Numbered from the stretch's first letter, positions 30,423-39,208 are shown. The stretch is DNA of 64,000 bases from Legionella beliardensis (GCF_900452395.1 NZ_UGNV01000001.1:707501-771500), one strand, 5' to 3'. Notes: generated by a model not told the origin, from the letters alone. Program-made: numbers and translations.

Positions 30423-31226
30423 ATGTCTTTAAACATTGTCTTTCAAAGACAAGATAATGGCATAAGCTTTACAAGTCATGACCGTCTCTTATTAGGTGAA
30501 GGACTTTTTGAAACAGTAAAGGTTTTACATGGTGAGCCTTGCTATGCGAAGCTTCATTGGCAAAGGCTTAGTTATGCTGCTAAATTTTTAAGGATTCCAT
30601 TTTACCTTTCTTTAAACGATTGGCTGGCTAATCTTTCCCTTTATATTAAAGCAGTAAATCTTAAAAATGGTGGTATTAAAGCTGTTTTAAGTGGTGGCAG
30701 TGCGCCAAGAGGTTTAAATGCTATAGGCCAAACCCCATACCTTTTTTTAGAAGCGTTCAACTATATACCTAATGATGCGCCAATAATTCTTACTAAGGCA
30801 CCTTGGCTTCGTGACAGTAATAATCCCATTTATAGAGTTAAATCAATTAATTACCTTGAAGCAATTATGGCTTATCGCTATGCCCAAGAAAAAGGCGCAG
30901 AGGATGCGTTATTTTTCAGCCTAGATAATTTTGCCCTAGAAACGACTATCGCCAATATTTTTCTAATTATTAATGAGCAACTTATTACCCCACCTTTATC
31001 CTGTAACATTTTACCAGGCATCACGCGAGGTCGCATTTTAAAAATTTGCAAAAAATTAAAGAAAACCTGCTTTGAGCGTCAGGTTACTATAACTATGTTA
31101 GCGCAAGCAGAGGCTTTGTTTATTTGTAATACACTGCAAGCTATTCGTCCGGTTAAAGCTTTCGATGAATTTAGTTATTGTGAAAAGCATCCCTTGGTAG
31201 AGAAATTAAGGCAATTATTAACCTAA
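30423..31226 (+). CDS. pabC: Aminodeoxychorismate lyase-like class IV aminotransferase
   Basis: The 267-residue PLP-dependent protein has LLGEGLFETVKVLHGEPCYAKLHWQRL at its start (split by family blocks) and the catalytic Lys in RVKSINYLEAIMAYRYAQEKG. ALETTIANIFLI replaces the usual S/EGSxSN region. The end NILPGITRGRILKICKKL is typical. PabC makes p-aminobenzoate for folate. No mltG or tmk follows, unlike E. coli. D-amino-acid or branched-chain aminotransferase activity cannot be excluded. Confidence 0.82.
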   Translation: MSLNIVFQRQDNGISFTSHDRLLLGEGLFETVKVLHGEPCYAKLHWQRLSYAAKFLRIPFYLSLNDWLANLSLYIKAVNLKNGGIKAVLSGGSAPRGLNAIGQTPYLFLEAFNYIPNDAPIILTKAPWLRDSNNPIYRVKSINYLEAIMAYRYAQEKGAEDALFFSLDNFALETTIANIFLIINEQLITPPLSCNILPGITRGRILKICKKLKKTCFERQVTITMLAQAEALFICNTLQAIRPVKAFDEFSYCEKHPLVEKLRQLLT

Positions 31227-31370
31227 TATCATTTTTAAGGGTTTTTTTCGCCACAAACTTGAAAAAATGTTTTATAAATTGAAAAAAGATGCTATAGCTT
31301 AAATATATTTAATAAAACCTTAATTTTGTTTTGCTACTCTTAACTTGTAAGAATTAATGAGAGGTGCTTT

Positions 31371-31574
31371 ATGGCAAATAGCACAAAAAATATATTAGCA
31401 GGCTTAGTCAAAAATGAGCCTATAGGTACTAAAACAGTAATTAAGGGCGATGAACTCATGCCAAATAAGGCTGTCGTTGCAGGCCCAACAAGGTCTTTGG
31501 CTGATATTACTGAGATGTGTATGGCTAATTCTACGCCTCGTAAAGGGGATTTTGATTTAACGCCTCAGAGCTAA
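31371..31574 (+). CDS. Small hypothetical protein upstream of icmT
   Basis: The 67-residue protein is not recognised. GAGAGGTG lies upstream of the ATG, supporting translation. The sequence is hydrophilic with one LADITEMCMANS-like helix and no signal peptide or membrane segment. It sits between pabC and the Dot/Icm cluster. It could be a small regulator or an unrelated orphan. Confidence 0.55.
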   Translation: MANSTKNILAGLVKNEPIGTKTVIKGDELMPNKAVVAGPTRSLADITEMCMANSTPRKGDFDLTPQS

Positions 31575-31802
31575 TTAGCTGATTTAATCGTTCTATTAAT
31601 AAGGCTAATTTTGCTTCTTATTTCATGTTCCTTCTTCTATAAAATTTAGTTTTCTTAAAAATTCACCCTTCATTAAATGAATAGCATCAGTATGATATAT
31701 ACTTACAAGAGTATTCGACATCAGAAATGTCTTTTGCTATCGTAGACCAAATTAAAAGAGCAATTGACGTTAAGTGATTTAAGGTTGTTGGAGGTAGCTT
31801 AT

Positions 31803-32060
31803 ATGGCTGGTTTTGCTGAGACATCACATTGGCGTGACTCTGCAAGAAGTGCTCGTTTTTTTATTGTAGATGCACGAGCAGCATTTCCTATTTTTTTATT
31901 TTTAATGCATATTCGATTCTGGACTGCTGCATTAGTTGTTATATCTGCTGTTTTTTTTGGGATCATTGAGCATTATGGTTTTACTGTGCCGGTGTTTTTA
32001 AGATGGATTAGAAGTTTTTTTGCAGGCCCTGTTAAATCATCTCAACCTTGGTGGCGATAA
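31803..32060 (+). CDS. icmT: Dot/Icm protein IcmT
   Basis: The 85-residue protein starts at ATG 31803 with GGAGG upstream; a longer frame from 31764 includes the ribosome site and is rejected. The N-terminus SHWRDSARSARFFIVDARAAF and two hydrophobic segments (FPIFLFLMHIRFWTAALVVIS...) match IcmT. IcmT is a small inner-membrane protein needed for effector export and pore formation. It is the first gene of the Dot/Icm cluster and lies 2 bases before icmS. Confidence 0.93.
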   Translation: MAGFAETSHWRDSARSARFFIVDARAAFPIFLFLMHIRFWTAALVVISAVFFGIIEHYGFTVPVFLRWIRSFFAGPVKSSQPWWR

Positions 32061-32062
32061 GT

Positions 32063-32407
32063 ATGAGCACAGATATTCGTAAAAGCATGGCGCTAATTGC
32101 TGCTTCGATGAATGCTAAATTTTATTTAAACGATCGCTTTGTTAGTTTTGATGAAGTATTTTCAGAAACGGGTCTATTACCGGCTATTGCTCGACGTGCT
32201 GATCAATTATGCTCCCTTTGTTTAGGCTATGGGCTAGGGGCCACCTTTGACGAAGCGGAAAATGCACTGTTAGGAATTCGAGTTGTCTTTGATGAAGTAA
32301 CCCCTAATTCATTACGTTTATTATGTATGACTGATGTTCTTAATGAACTTATTCAAGGCGGGCCAAGTCGCGATCACACGCCCCTTGATGAATTAATGTA
32401 TGACTAG
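32063..32407 (+). CDS. icmS: Dot/Icm adaptor IcmS
   Basis: The 114-residue acidic protein (MSTDIRKSMALIAASMNAKF, then LCLGYGLGATFDEAENALLGIRV) matches IcmS. IcmS binds IcmW and the DotL C-terminus and recruits a class of effectors. The start at 32063 is chosen over 32048, which would overlap icmT. The icmT-S pair is probably co-translated. Confidence 0.94.
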   Translation: MSTDIRKSMALIAASMNAKFYLNDRFVSFDEVFSETGLLPAIARRADQLCSLCLGYGLGATFDEAENALLGIRVVFDEVTPNSLRLLCMTDVLNELIQGGPSRDHTPLDELMYD

Positions 32408-32759
32408 ATATCGCAATACAGTAAAGGCTTAAATAAGTTATGACGCTTTATTTAAAAGAGTTGCTTGTTTTTTCTCACTTTATTCACAAAAAATTATTCA
32501 AATAGATTTAAAAATAACTAAAATAATCAATTGTTAAGCTTTTCGTAGTTAGAGAAGAAAGCTATTGAATGTTAACTGATGTTGTTGTATAATTAATGTA
32601 CATAAAATGGATACCAAAACTTAACTTGCTATAAATTTTGGCGGAAAGAGATATTAATCAATCGATTGTAAAAAAATTGCAATTTTTATGTGTTTTTAAG
32701 TTTCTCTTAAGCAAAATTCTGTTAAGCTATAACTGTCATCTAAAGGGTTGGGATTTACA
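32408..32759 (+). promoter_or_regulatory. icmS-icmR analogue intergenic region with candidate promoter
   Basis: This 352-base AT-rich gap probably carries the promoter of the icmR-analogue gene. TATAAC at 32728-32733 is a plausible -10 box. Upstream, TTTAAGTTT (32695-32703), a 2-base spacer and CTTAAGCAA (32706-32714) resemble the tandem cTTAAtATT half-sites of the PmrA response regulator. The match is partial. In L. pneumophila, icmR is under CpxR control; I saw only one GTAAA (around 32668), not a clear pair. Confidence 0.35.
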
Positions 32760-33122
32760 ATGAGTAATTACAGCGCAGCTTCTCAAAGGTTTAGCCTCTT
32801 TCAAAAAAATACTACATCTACCGCTGAAAAAGGCCAAGCTAGTGTAAAAACAGAGGCTATAGGAAAAGAAATTGTACAAGAGGGTAGAGCAGAAATGACC
32901 AGATTTTTGGGTGCTCTGGATAAGTTTTTGACTATAAATAACAATAGTAATAATAAACAAGCCCGTTCAATTTTAAGTGAAACTAACCGTGGTATTGAAA
33001 CAATTGTTACCAAAGGCCCTGAATTTAACGCTGAAAAAGAACTACAAGCTCAAGCTAATGAGCAAAATAACGAGCATTTAACTGAATCTCAAGATGTTAC
33101 CCCTTCTTATTCACGTCCTTAA
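32760..33122 (+). CDS. Candidate IcmR functional analogue (FIR) by position
   Basis: The 120-residue hydrophilic protein sits exactly where icmR lies, between icmS and icmQ. It does not obviously resemble L. pneumophila IcmR. It is rich in Gln, Asn, Lys and Glu, with a central helix (IGKEIVQEGRAEMTRFLGALDKFL) and a disordered Gln/Asn-rich end. Across Legionella this slot holds the fast-evolving FIR genes, whose products bind IcmQ and keep it soluble. The start at 32760 has TTGGGA upstream. The function is inferred from location. Confidence 0.75.
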   Translation: MSNYSAASQRFSLFQKNTTSTAEKGQASVKTEAIGKEIVQEGRAEMTRFLGALDKFLTINNNSNNKQARSILSETNRGIETIVTKGPEFNAEKELQAQANEQNNEHLTESQDVTPSYSRP

Positions 33123-33130
33123 AATTTAAA

Positions 33131-33162
33131 ACAGTATTCAACTTTTCCTAGTTGAATGCTGT
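33131..33162 (+). terminator. Hairpin between the icmR analogue and icmQ
   Basis: ACAGTATTCAAC (33131-33142) pairs with GTTGAATGCTGT (33151-33162) through one wobble, with an 8-base loop, and is followed by TATACTTCCTTTATATTT. It sits 8 bases after the stop of the first gene and 52 bases before icmQ, so it could act as a partial terminator or a processing site. Confidence 0.55.
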
Positions 33163-33214
33163 TATACTTCCTTTATATTTAGTTCAACCTATTTGTTTTT
33201 AAGAAATTCGTGCT

Positions 33215-33787
33215 ATGAATAATAACGATCTAACTGAGCAACAAATAAAAGCAATCCTAAAGCTATTAGAAAATGCGATTAACCAAGGCCCTTGGGAAGG
33301 ATCTAATTTTCTAAAAGTGATTGGAAAGAGCTTGCAAGACTTTCATAGCAAGCTTGCTACTCATTTAGATTCTGCAGAGCAGTTAAAGAATAAGCCTAGT
33401 CATGTAGGTGGTAAATCGCCTAATCAAAACCAACAAGAAGTATTTATTTCTTTGTATACGACGGAAGGTAATAATATCCAAGCTTGGGAACGCATTTTAA
33501 TTAATTTACCTCGTCACATGATTTCTCGGCCTATTTACGAAAACGAAGAAGATGTTAAAAATTTAGTTAAATCAAAGGAAAATAAATTAAACGAGGCTTA
33601 TGTTTCTATTTTTGTAGATAAAAGCCATATTTTATCCGTCCCTCCGGATAGGGCGCCTAGGGATAAATTTGGTAAAGTGCTTTTGACCTTAAGGGATAAG
33701 TCGCTAGATCTTAATCATGTCAACTATTTCGTCCATCTTTCTGGTACTTATCATTATGTAAGAGGGCGTTTAATAATGGCTGCTTAG
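33215..33787 (+). CDS. icmQ: Dot/Icm protein IcmQ
   Basis: The 190-residue protein matches IcmQ: LTEQQIKAILKLLENAINQGPWEGSNFLKVIGK (split across family blocks) in the N-terminal membrane-binding half, and FISLYTTEGNNIQAWERILINLP plus LSVPPDRAPRDKFGKVLLTL in the C-terminal half. IcmQ inserts into membranes, binds NAD and is controlled by IcmR or a FIR protein, here presumably the gene just upstream. It is read from ATG 33215. Confidence 0.93.
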   Translation: MNNNDLTEQQIKAILKLLENAINQGPWEGSNFLKVIGKSLQDFHSKLATHLDSAEQLKNKPSHVGGKSPNQNQQEVFISLYTTEGNNIQAWERILINLPRHMISRPIYENEEDVKNLVKSKENKLNEAYVSIFVDKSHILSVPPDRAPRDKFGKVLLTLRDKSLDLNHVNYFVHLSGTYHYVRGRLIMAA

Positions 33788-33952
33788 TTGTATCTCGCGA
33801 TATAAAATGTAATTTAATTGTATTAATTATTAAAGTGGATAGAAGTACAAGCAAGTGTTACATAATTTGAGGAAGAAATTTTAGTTAAAGAGCGGGTTAT
33901 ATAGGCAGCTGCTCAAGGTGTAGAACATTCATTGCAAAGTAATTAAAATCTC

Positions 33953-33979
33953 TACAATTTTAGCTGCTGCAAGTATAAT
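33953..33979 (+). promoter_or_regulatory. Candidate promoter for icmP-icmO
   Basis: TATAAT at 33974-33979 has a weak -35 like TCTACA at 33951-33956 with 17-base spacing. TTGCAA (33932-33937) with TACAAT (33953-33958) is an alternative at 15-base spacing. It lies in the 235-base gap before icmP. Confidence 0.3.
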
Positions 33980-34022
33980 GATAAGTATATACTTGAATAA
34001 AATAACTGAGTTTAGGTAGCCA

Positions 34023-35162
34023 ATGGCCCAACAACCACAGCAAGGGGGTGGCGGAAACACCGATAATTCCATGGCGCCAGTGTGGATTACAATACTGGTA
34101 TTTTTGGTTTTATTTGTCATCTGGCACACTGCCCATCAATATATTGTATCTTTTATTTTTAATTTAAATGTTATACAGGCTAAATTAATCAATTTATTTA
34201 TTGAAGATTCTAAGCTTGCTAATGATGTTTACTTAATGCAGACCTTAAATCCTGCGTCTGTTCAGTGGCAGCAACTTGTGCAGCTTACAGAAAGTGTGGG
34301 TGATTATATTCGTTATCCGATTGTTGTTATTTTAGTTTGCCTAGCTATTTTATTATACAAATCAAACATTACGTTAAAATTTCGTAGAGCCCATGACATG
34401 AAGTCATTGCGCGCACAAGAGCAATTTAACTGGCCAGCTATCATGCCAGTAGTTAAAGAAGATATTGTGAGTGAGGATGTTAGTAAAGGTCCATGGGCAA
34501 TGGCGCTATCCCCTATGGAGTTTGCACGTAAATATAATTTACTCAAAAAAGATGATGCTATACTAGATAATCCAGTTCCAGGCATGGAATTTACGGCTGG
34601 TGTTCGCCGTGGTGATGCAAAGCGAGTTTTTACGCTACAACTAGGCCCTTATTGGGAAGGTTTTGAGCGTTGTCCACCACAAGCTTATGCGCTAGCCGCT
34701 GTATTTATGGCGCGTATTAATCGGGATCGTGCCGCTGCAAGTATGATTTTAGAAAGGTTAGATAAAACCTGCGCCGAAGGTAAACCAGATTTTTCAGTAG
34801 CAAGGCCTATTTTAAAAAAATATGAAAATACTGAGCTTATTCAAGAAATAACAAACGGCCACGCTTATATGTTGACTGTAATGGCTTCTTTATTAGCAAG
34901 TGCACGTAAAGACGGTGTTGTCCCTAGCGCAGAATTTTTATGGTTAAAGCCCCTAGACAGGCGATTATGGTATATGCTTAATAGTGTTGGTAGACAAACG
35001 CCATTTGCTGAGGTAGCAGGCCCATTTGCGCATTGGGTTGCAGAGAAAGCACTAGGTAGGCGTTCGTTAGTACCTATGATTGATGAAGCGATTAAAGCGC
35101 TAGAGATAGCCGTGAAGGAAGTTAAGTTGTCTCCGCGTGAATTGCAGGAGTTAAAGCCATGA
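34023..35162 (+). CDS. icmP: Dot/Icm coupling-complex protein IcmP/DotM
   Basis: The 379-residue protein has a Gln/Gly-rich start, two N-terminal membrane helices (VWITILVFLVLFVIWHTAH and YPIVVILVCLAILLY) and a large soluble domain (FNWPAIMPVVKEDIV, PWAMALSPMEFARKYNLL). DotM is part of the type IV coupling complex with DotL and DotN; its soluble domain recognises acidic E-block-type effector signals. Its stop overlaps the icmO start (ATGA), so DotM and DotL are made together. Confidence 0.95.
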   Translation: MAQQPQQGGGGNTDNSMAPVWITILVFLVLFVIWHTAHQYIVSFIFNLNVIQAKLINLFIEDSKLANDVYLMQTLNPASVQWQQLVQLTESVGDYIRYPIVVILVCLAILLYKSNITLKFRRAHDMKSLRAQEQFNWPAIMPVVKEDIVSEDVSKGPWAMALSPMEFARKYNLLKKDDAILDNPVPGMEFTAGVRRGDAKRVFTLQLGPYWEGFERCPPQAYALAAVFMARINRDRAAASMILERLDKTCAEGKPDFSVARPILKKYENTELIQEITNGHAYMLTVMASLLASARKDGVVPSAEFLWLKPLDRRLWYMLNSVGRQTPFAEVAGPFAHWVAEKALGRRSLVPMIDEAIKALEIAVKEVKLSPRELQELKP

Positions 35163-37504
35163 TGCGTGGTATTGATTCAAGGCATGAAATTGATCCGACG
35201 TTGCTTTTACGAGACACTCGTACTATAGGGCAGCGTATTGCAGATTTTTTTTCAGACCCAACGAATATATCAATAGTGTTAGTTACCTTAGCAGGCGTAG
35301 CCTATTATGCTTCTGCGGTTGCTACACTCATGTTAATTGTCGGATTTCTTAGTTTTCTGTATAGCTATACTCGAAAACAAACGCTTCCTTTTAGATTACC
35401 ACGAATTGCCCACGTAAAGGATTACAATGATTTAAAGCCTGGTATCCAAACACCGAATGTTGCGCGCGGCATCACCTATTTTGGTAATGATAGAAAAACA
35501 AATGAAGAGCTTTGGTTTGCTAATGAAGATATGCGAACGCATGCATTGATATTTGGCTCAACCGGTAGTGGTAAAACAGAAGCCTTAGTTTCATTGGCAT
35601 TTAATGCGTTAGTTCAAGCCAGTGGATTTATCTATGTAGACGGTAAAGGCGATAACTCACTGTATGCTAAAGTTTTCTCTATGGTACGCAGCATGGGGCG
35701 TGAGGACGATCTACTCCTTATTAATTTCATGACGGGCGCTAGAGATATTATCGGCCCACAAGAAAAACGCCTGTCTAATACACTTAATCCTTTCTGCCAA
35801 GGATCATCAAGCATGCTAACGCAATTGGTTGTTAGCTTGATGGGTTCATCTAACCAATCCTCGGATGGTGATATGTGGAAAGGCCGGGCAATAAGCTTCG
35901 TGGAAGCCTTAATGAAATTGCTGGTTTATATGCGAGATGAAGGCGCTATTTTACTAGATGCTAATACTATTCGTAATTATTTTGATTTAAATCGCTTAGA
36001 AGCGATTGTTATTGATAAAGTTTTCCCGCGCGATGAGCAAGAAAGTATCAACATTGAATCAGTACCTAAATTAGTAACTGACCCCCTACGTAACTATGTA
36101 TTTAACTTGCCTGGTTATAATAAAGAAAAGAAAGGGAAACAAGTATCACAAGTACTAGAACAGCATGGTTTTATTACGATGCAATTAACCCGAACGTTTT
36201 CTTCTTTAGCAGACACGTATGGCCATATTATTAGAACTAATCTTGCCGAAGTAGACTTTAAAGACGTCGTCTTAAATCGTCGCATCTTGGTTGTATTGTT
36301 ACCTGCTTTAGAAAAATCACCTGATGAGTTAGCTAACTTAGGAAAAGTCATTGTCTCTTCGTTAAAAGCGATGATGGCGGCAGGTTTAGGTGAAGAAGTA
36401 GAAGGCGATTACCGCGATGTGATTGAGCGTAAAGCAACTAATGCGCCTACACCTTATATGTGTATTTTGGATGAGTATGGTTATTATGCGGTACAAGGGT
36501 TTGCAGTGGTGCCTGCTCAGGCTCGTTCTCTAGGTTTCTCAGCTATCTTTGCTGGTCAAGATTTGCCAGCGTTTCAGAAAGCGTCTAAGGAAGAGGCTGC
36601 TTCAATTGGTGCAAATACCAATATTAAGATTTGTATGAAGCTTGAAGATCCAACGGAAACATGGGACTTCTTTACTAAAACGGCTGGTGAAGCTTATGTC
36701 ACTAAAGTGGATTCTTTCCAAACCAAAGAAACCAGTATTGCAAATAGCTATATGGATACTAAAAGTTCTTCCTTTGAAAAACGGGCTCGTATCGACTTAT
36801 TAGATTTAAAAGAACAAACTGAAGGTGAGGCGCATATTTTCTTTAAATCAAAAATTGTGCGTGCTCGCATGTTTTATGCCAATCCTAAGCCTGTTAAGAA
36901 ATTAAAATTAAATCAATTCTTAAAAGTTGAACCACCTGCTGATGATTATTTAGCAAAATTACAAAAACAACTTTCTGGATTCCAACGTATCTTAGATAGT
37001 GGTGATTTAAGTATTAATAAAAACCTTGAAAGTGAAGAGATTACTCTGATTACGAAAGCATTGCATGAATCTACGGTTGCTGAGCCAATAGAGCGGGGTG
37101 TGGCCGCCTTACTTGCTTATCATGGCCATAATGAATTGCCGCCTCTTGAAGAAATCGTTGAGGAAGAAGAAGAGGGTGCCTTAACTATCTTTAGTAAGTT
37201 GCGACAGCAAGCAGGATCATTGCCAGTCCTAGTTAAGGATACTGAGCAGTTTTCTCAACCGCTATTGGATGTCAATAGTACACGCAATTACTTATCTAAT
37301 ATTGAGCGACTCAGTGGAGCAAAGGATAAATATGCGGGTTCCATTGCCAATGAGCTGATTAAGGATTTCAAAACAGCGACTAGTTATCCACCAGAGGAAA
37401 GAGATTATATTAGTGCCGAAGACTTAGCAGATTTGGCTAACCAACTTGCTGACAAACTCATTAGTGAGCGTGAAAAAGCTAAATTAGAAAGTAAAGAAGA
37501 ATAA
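35159..37504 (+). CDS. icmO: Dot/Icm coupling ATPase IcmO/DotL
   Basis: The 781-residue VirD4-like ATPase has N-terminal membrane helices, Walker A FGSTGSGKTEALVSLAF near residue 133 and Walker B MCILDEYGYYAV near residue 435. The long C-terminal extension, from about residue 600, is charged and Glu-rich (EEIVEEEEEGALTIF). In L. pneumophila this part binds DotN, IcmS-IcmW and LvgA. It is the receptor that hands effectors to the channel. A repeat-rich gap follows its stop. Confidence 0.96.
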   Translation: MMRGIDSRHEIDPTLLLRDTRTIGQRIADFFSDPTNISIVLVTLAGVAYYASAVATLMLIVGFLSFLYSYTRKQTLPFRLPRIAHVKDYNDLKPGIQTPNVARGITYFGNDRKTNEELWFANEDMRTHALIFGSTGSGKTEALVSLAFNALVQASGFIYVDGKGDNSLYAKVFSMVRSMGREDDLLLINFMTGARDIIGPQEKRLSNTLNPFCQGSSSMLTQLVVSLMGSSNQSSDGDMWKGRAISFVEALMKLLVYMRDEGAILLDANTIRNYFDLNRLEAIVIDKVFPRDEQESINIESVPKLVTDPLRNYVFNLPGYNKEKKGKQVSQVLEQHGFITMQLTRTFSSLADTYGHIIRTNLAEVDFKDVVLNRRILVVLLPALEKSPDELANLGKVIVSSLKAMMAAGLGEEVEGDYRDVIERKATNAPTPYMCILDEYGYYAVQGFAVVPAQARSLGFSAIFAGQDLPAFQKASKEEAASIGANTNIKICMKLEDPTETWDFFTKTAGEAYVTKVDSFQTKETSIANSYMDTKSSSFEKRARIDLLDLKEQTEGEAHIFFKSKIVRARMFYANPKPVKKLKLNQFLKVEPPADDYLAKLQKQLSGFQRILDSGDLSINKNLESEEITLITKALHESTVAEPIERGVAALLAYHGHNELPPLEEIVEEEEEGALTIFSKLRQQAGSLPVLVKDTEQFSQPLLDVNSTRNYLSNIERLSGAKDKYAGSIANELIKDFKTATSYPPEERDYISAEDLADLANQLADKLISEREKAKLESKEE

Positions 37505-38200
37505 ACTTATGTGTTTCGAAGGTTTACGATAGTCTTTCTGATCTCAAGGAGCTTAGCTATCAGTGCCAGCAAAGGTTTAAGGCCCGGGGCTGCCGTAAAC
37601 ACGCATAAAGCCATCCTAGCGCTCTCGAAGCACATCCTTGTGCTTCGAAGGTTTACGCCAGCCCCGGGCCTTAGACCTTGGCTACTAACATAGTGTGGAT
37701 ACCAGCTCTCGTCTTTGCGAGCGAAGCGAAGCAATCCAGTTCAAGCTTTAACAAACGTACCTGACTATATTCTTTCACCTTTACTTCGTAAAGATTCGCA
37801 ACGACTTCGTTCGCAACGACTTCGTTCTTCTAGCTTGGTTTTCTATGTAATAATGCTTACGGCCATCAATGAAATTTAGAAGAGCTATTGCTAAATACTT
37901 GACAATAAGTAGAGCGTGAGGTAAGTAAGCTGCTGAAATAATACAAATTGTTTAGAGCTTACGAAAACCCCTAATCTTTTGTTAAACATATTTTTAATTC
38001 GGTTATTTAATTTATCTAGATTTCCTCATTAAGCATATGCTTTACCTCCTCCTTCGGTTTTTGTAGGTCTTATTATTGATTTCATAATGTGCATCTTTAA
38101 AGATGTTTAATGAATTTTTTACGAATGGCTTGTAACGCGAAGATTTGTATGTTTTGATTTGAATAAAATGAATCGGCAATTATTGGTACTGGGATTTTAA
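37505..38200. repeat. Repeat-filled gap splitting the Dot/Icm cluster
   Basis: This 696-base gap between icmO and icmN holds no credible gene. It contains an inverted repeat of about 31 bases per arm (37570-37600 and 37650-37680, core AGGCCCGGGGCTG) around a hairpin CGAAGCACA/TGTGCTTCG (37626-37647). TTTCGAAGGTTTACG at 37514 is repeated at 37644 in near-identical form. A reverse copy of the REP-like repeat lies at 37708-37805, with tandem CGCAACGACTTCGTT units following. The last 350 bases are AT-rich and plain, and could hold the icmN promoter. Confidence 0.8.
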
Positions 38201-38779
38201 GTGAGACGAGTGCGTGTTGGTTTTTTAACGATGTTAAACCGATGTTCTATTATAGTAGCTTCGCTAATGTTGGTAGGCTGCTGTTGTGGAAATGGCAAGC
38301 TATTGCTTCTTAAACACGAAGGCTTTAAATTACCTAGACGTGTTGCTGGTTCTTCAGATGCCTATGTTATTGCACAGCAAGCAGGTTTTGCTCGCTGTGG
38401 TGTTAAAGTTATCACGATTGGCTCAGACTATTTAATTAGTATTCCGTCCGCTGCTTTGTTTGCTGATCAGTCTCCGAGAATAAAATGGGAATCTTATACA
38501 ATTTTAAATAAAGTTGTTAAATTTATGCAGCAATTTAGAAAGGTAGGGGTTAATGTTACCAGTTATAGCACTCAATATGTGTCTTCTAAAAGAGAGCAAT
38601 CATTAACCTTAGCGCGGGCACGAGCAGTTGCTGATTATTTGTGGTCTCAAGGCGTGGATAGTCGTTTTATTTTTGCTGAAGGGGCGGGTAGTGAGAAACC
38701 CATTTCAACATTTACACCTGGGGGAGAGCGGACAGTAAATTCACGAATAGAAATTACTTTCCGAGATGCTGTAGCATAA
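38201..38779 (+). CDS. icmN: Dot/Icm lipoprotein IcmN/DotK
   Basis: The 192-residue protein reads from GTG 38201 (GGGA upstream); ATG 38231 is an alternative. It has a lipoprotein signal with lipobox LMLVGC, then an OmpA-like peptidoglycan-binding domain (LTLARARAVADYLWSQGVDS, FAEGAGSEKPI, NSRIEITF). DotK is a non-essential outer-membrane component of the Dot/Icm core. The position before icmM supports it. Anchoring to peptidoglycan is inferred from the OmpA motif. Confidence 0.92.
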   Translation: MRRVRVGFLTMLNRCSIIVASLMLVGCCCGNGKLLLLKHEGFKLPRRVAGSSDAYVIAQQAGFARCGVKVITIGSDYLISIPSAALFADQSPRIKWESYTILNKVVKFMQQFRKVGVNVTSYSTQYVSSKREQSLTLARARAVADYLWSQGVDSRFIFAEGAGSEKPISTFTPGGERTVNSRIEITFRDAVA

Positions 38780-38911
38780 CTATATTTAGATGCTGCCATT
38801 GGTTAAGGTGTTAAAATGGTTTTGATGGTGGTTAAGTATGTGTTAGTTAAAGCACAATAATTTTTAGAAAATAATAAACATATATTGCTTAATGCCTTAA
38901 ATGAGGTTTAA

Positions 38912-39196
38912 ATGAGTCGTCAGTCTTGGAATAGGATAAAACAATCTAAGTCATTTTACGTAGTGACCTATAGGCGAGCATTAAAGTTTTTACTACTGTC
39001 TATGGCGACTAATGTGCTGTTATGTATTGCTATAGGTTATATTTATCTAAACGAGCCAGTGCGGGCATTTTATGCCACAAGTGGCATTACTCCGCCTATT
39101 GAGCTTACTCCATTAGCTACGCCAAATTATACATCACAGTTCATACTTCCACCTGACCCAGTTGATGATAATGAAGAAAAAGCCATACCACAATAA
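38912..39196 (+). CDS. icmM: Dot/Icm inner-membrane protein IcmM/DotJ
   Basis: The 94-residue protein has one membrane helix (FLLLSMATNVLLCIAIGYIYL) and a short periplasmic tail. It resembles the N-terminal part of IcmL (similar RRALKFLLLSMATN and FYATSGITPPIELTPL pattern), as known for DotJ and DotI, which form an inner-membrane complex. It is 12 bases upstream of icmL. Confidence 0.93.
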   Translation: MSRQSWNRIKQSKSFYVVTYRRALKFLLLSMATNVLLCIAIGYIYLNEPVRAFYATSGITPPIELTPLATPNYTSQFILPPDPVDDNEEKAIPQ

Positions 39197-39208
39197 AAAG
39201 AGGAAAAT

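Noticed and set aside
37507-37734. Two overlapping opposite-strand ORFs after icmO
   Set aside because: Both lie on the inverted repeat; their similar translations come from the symmetric DNA.
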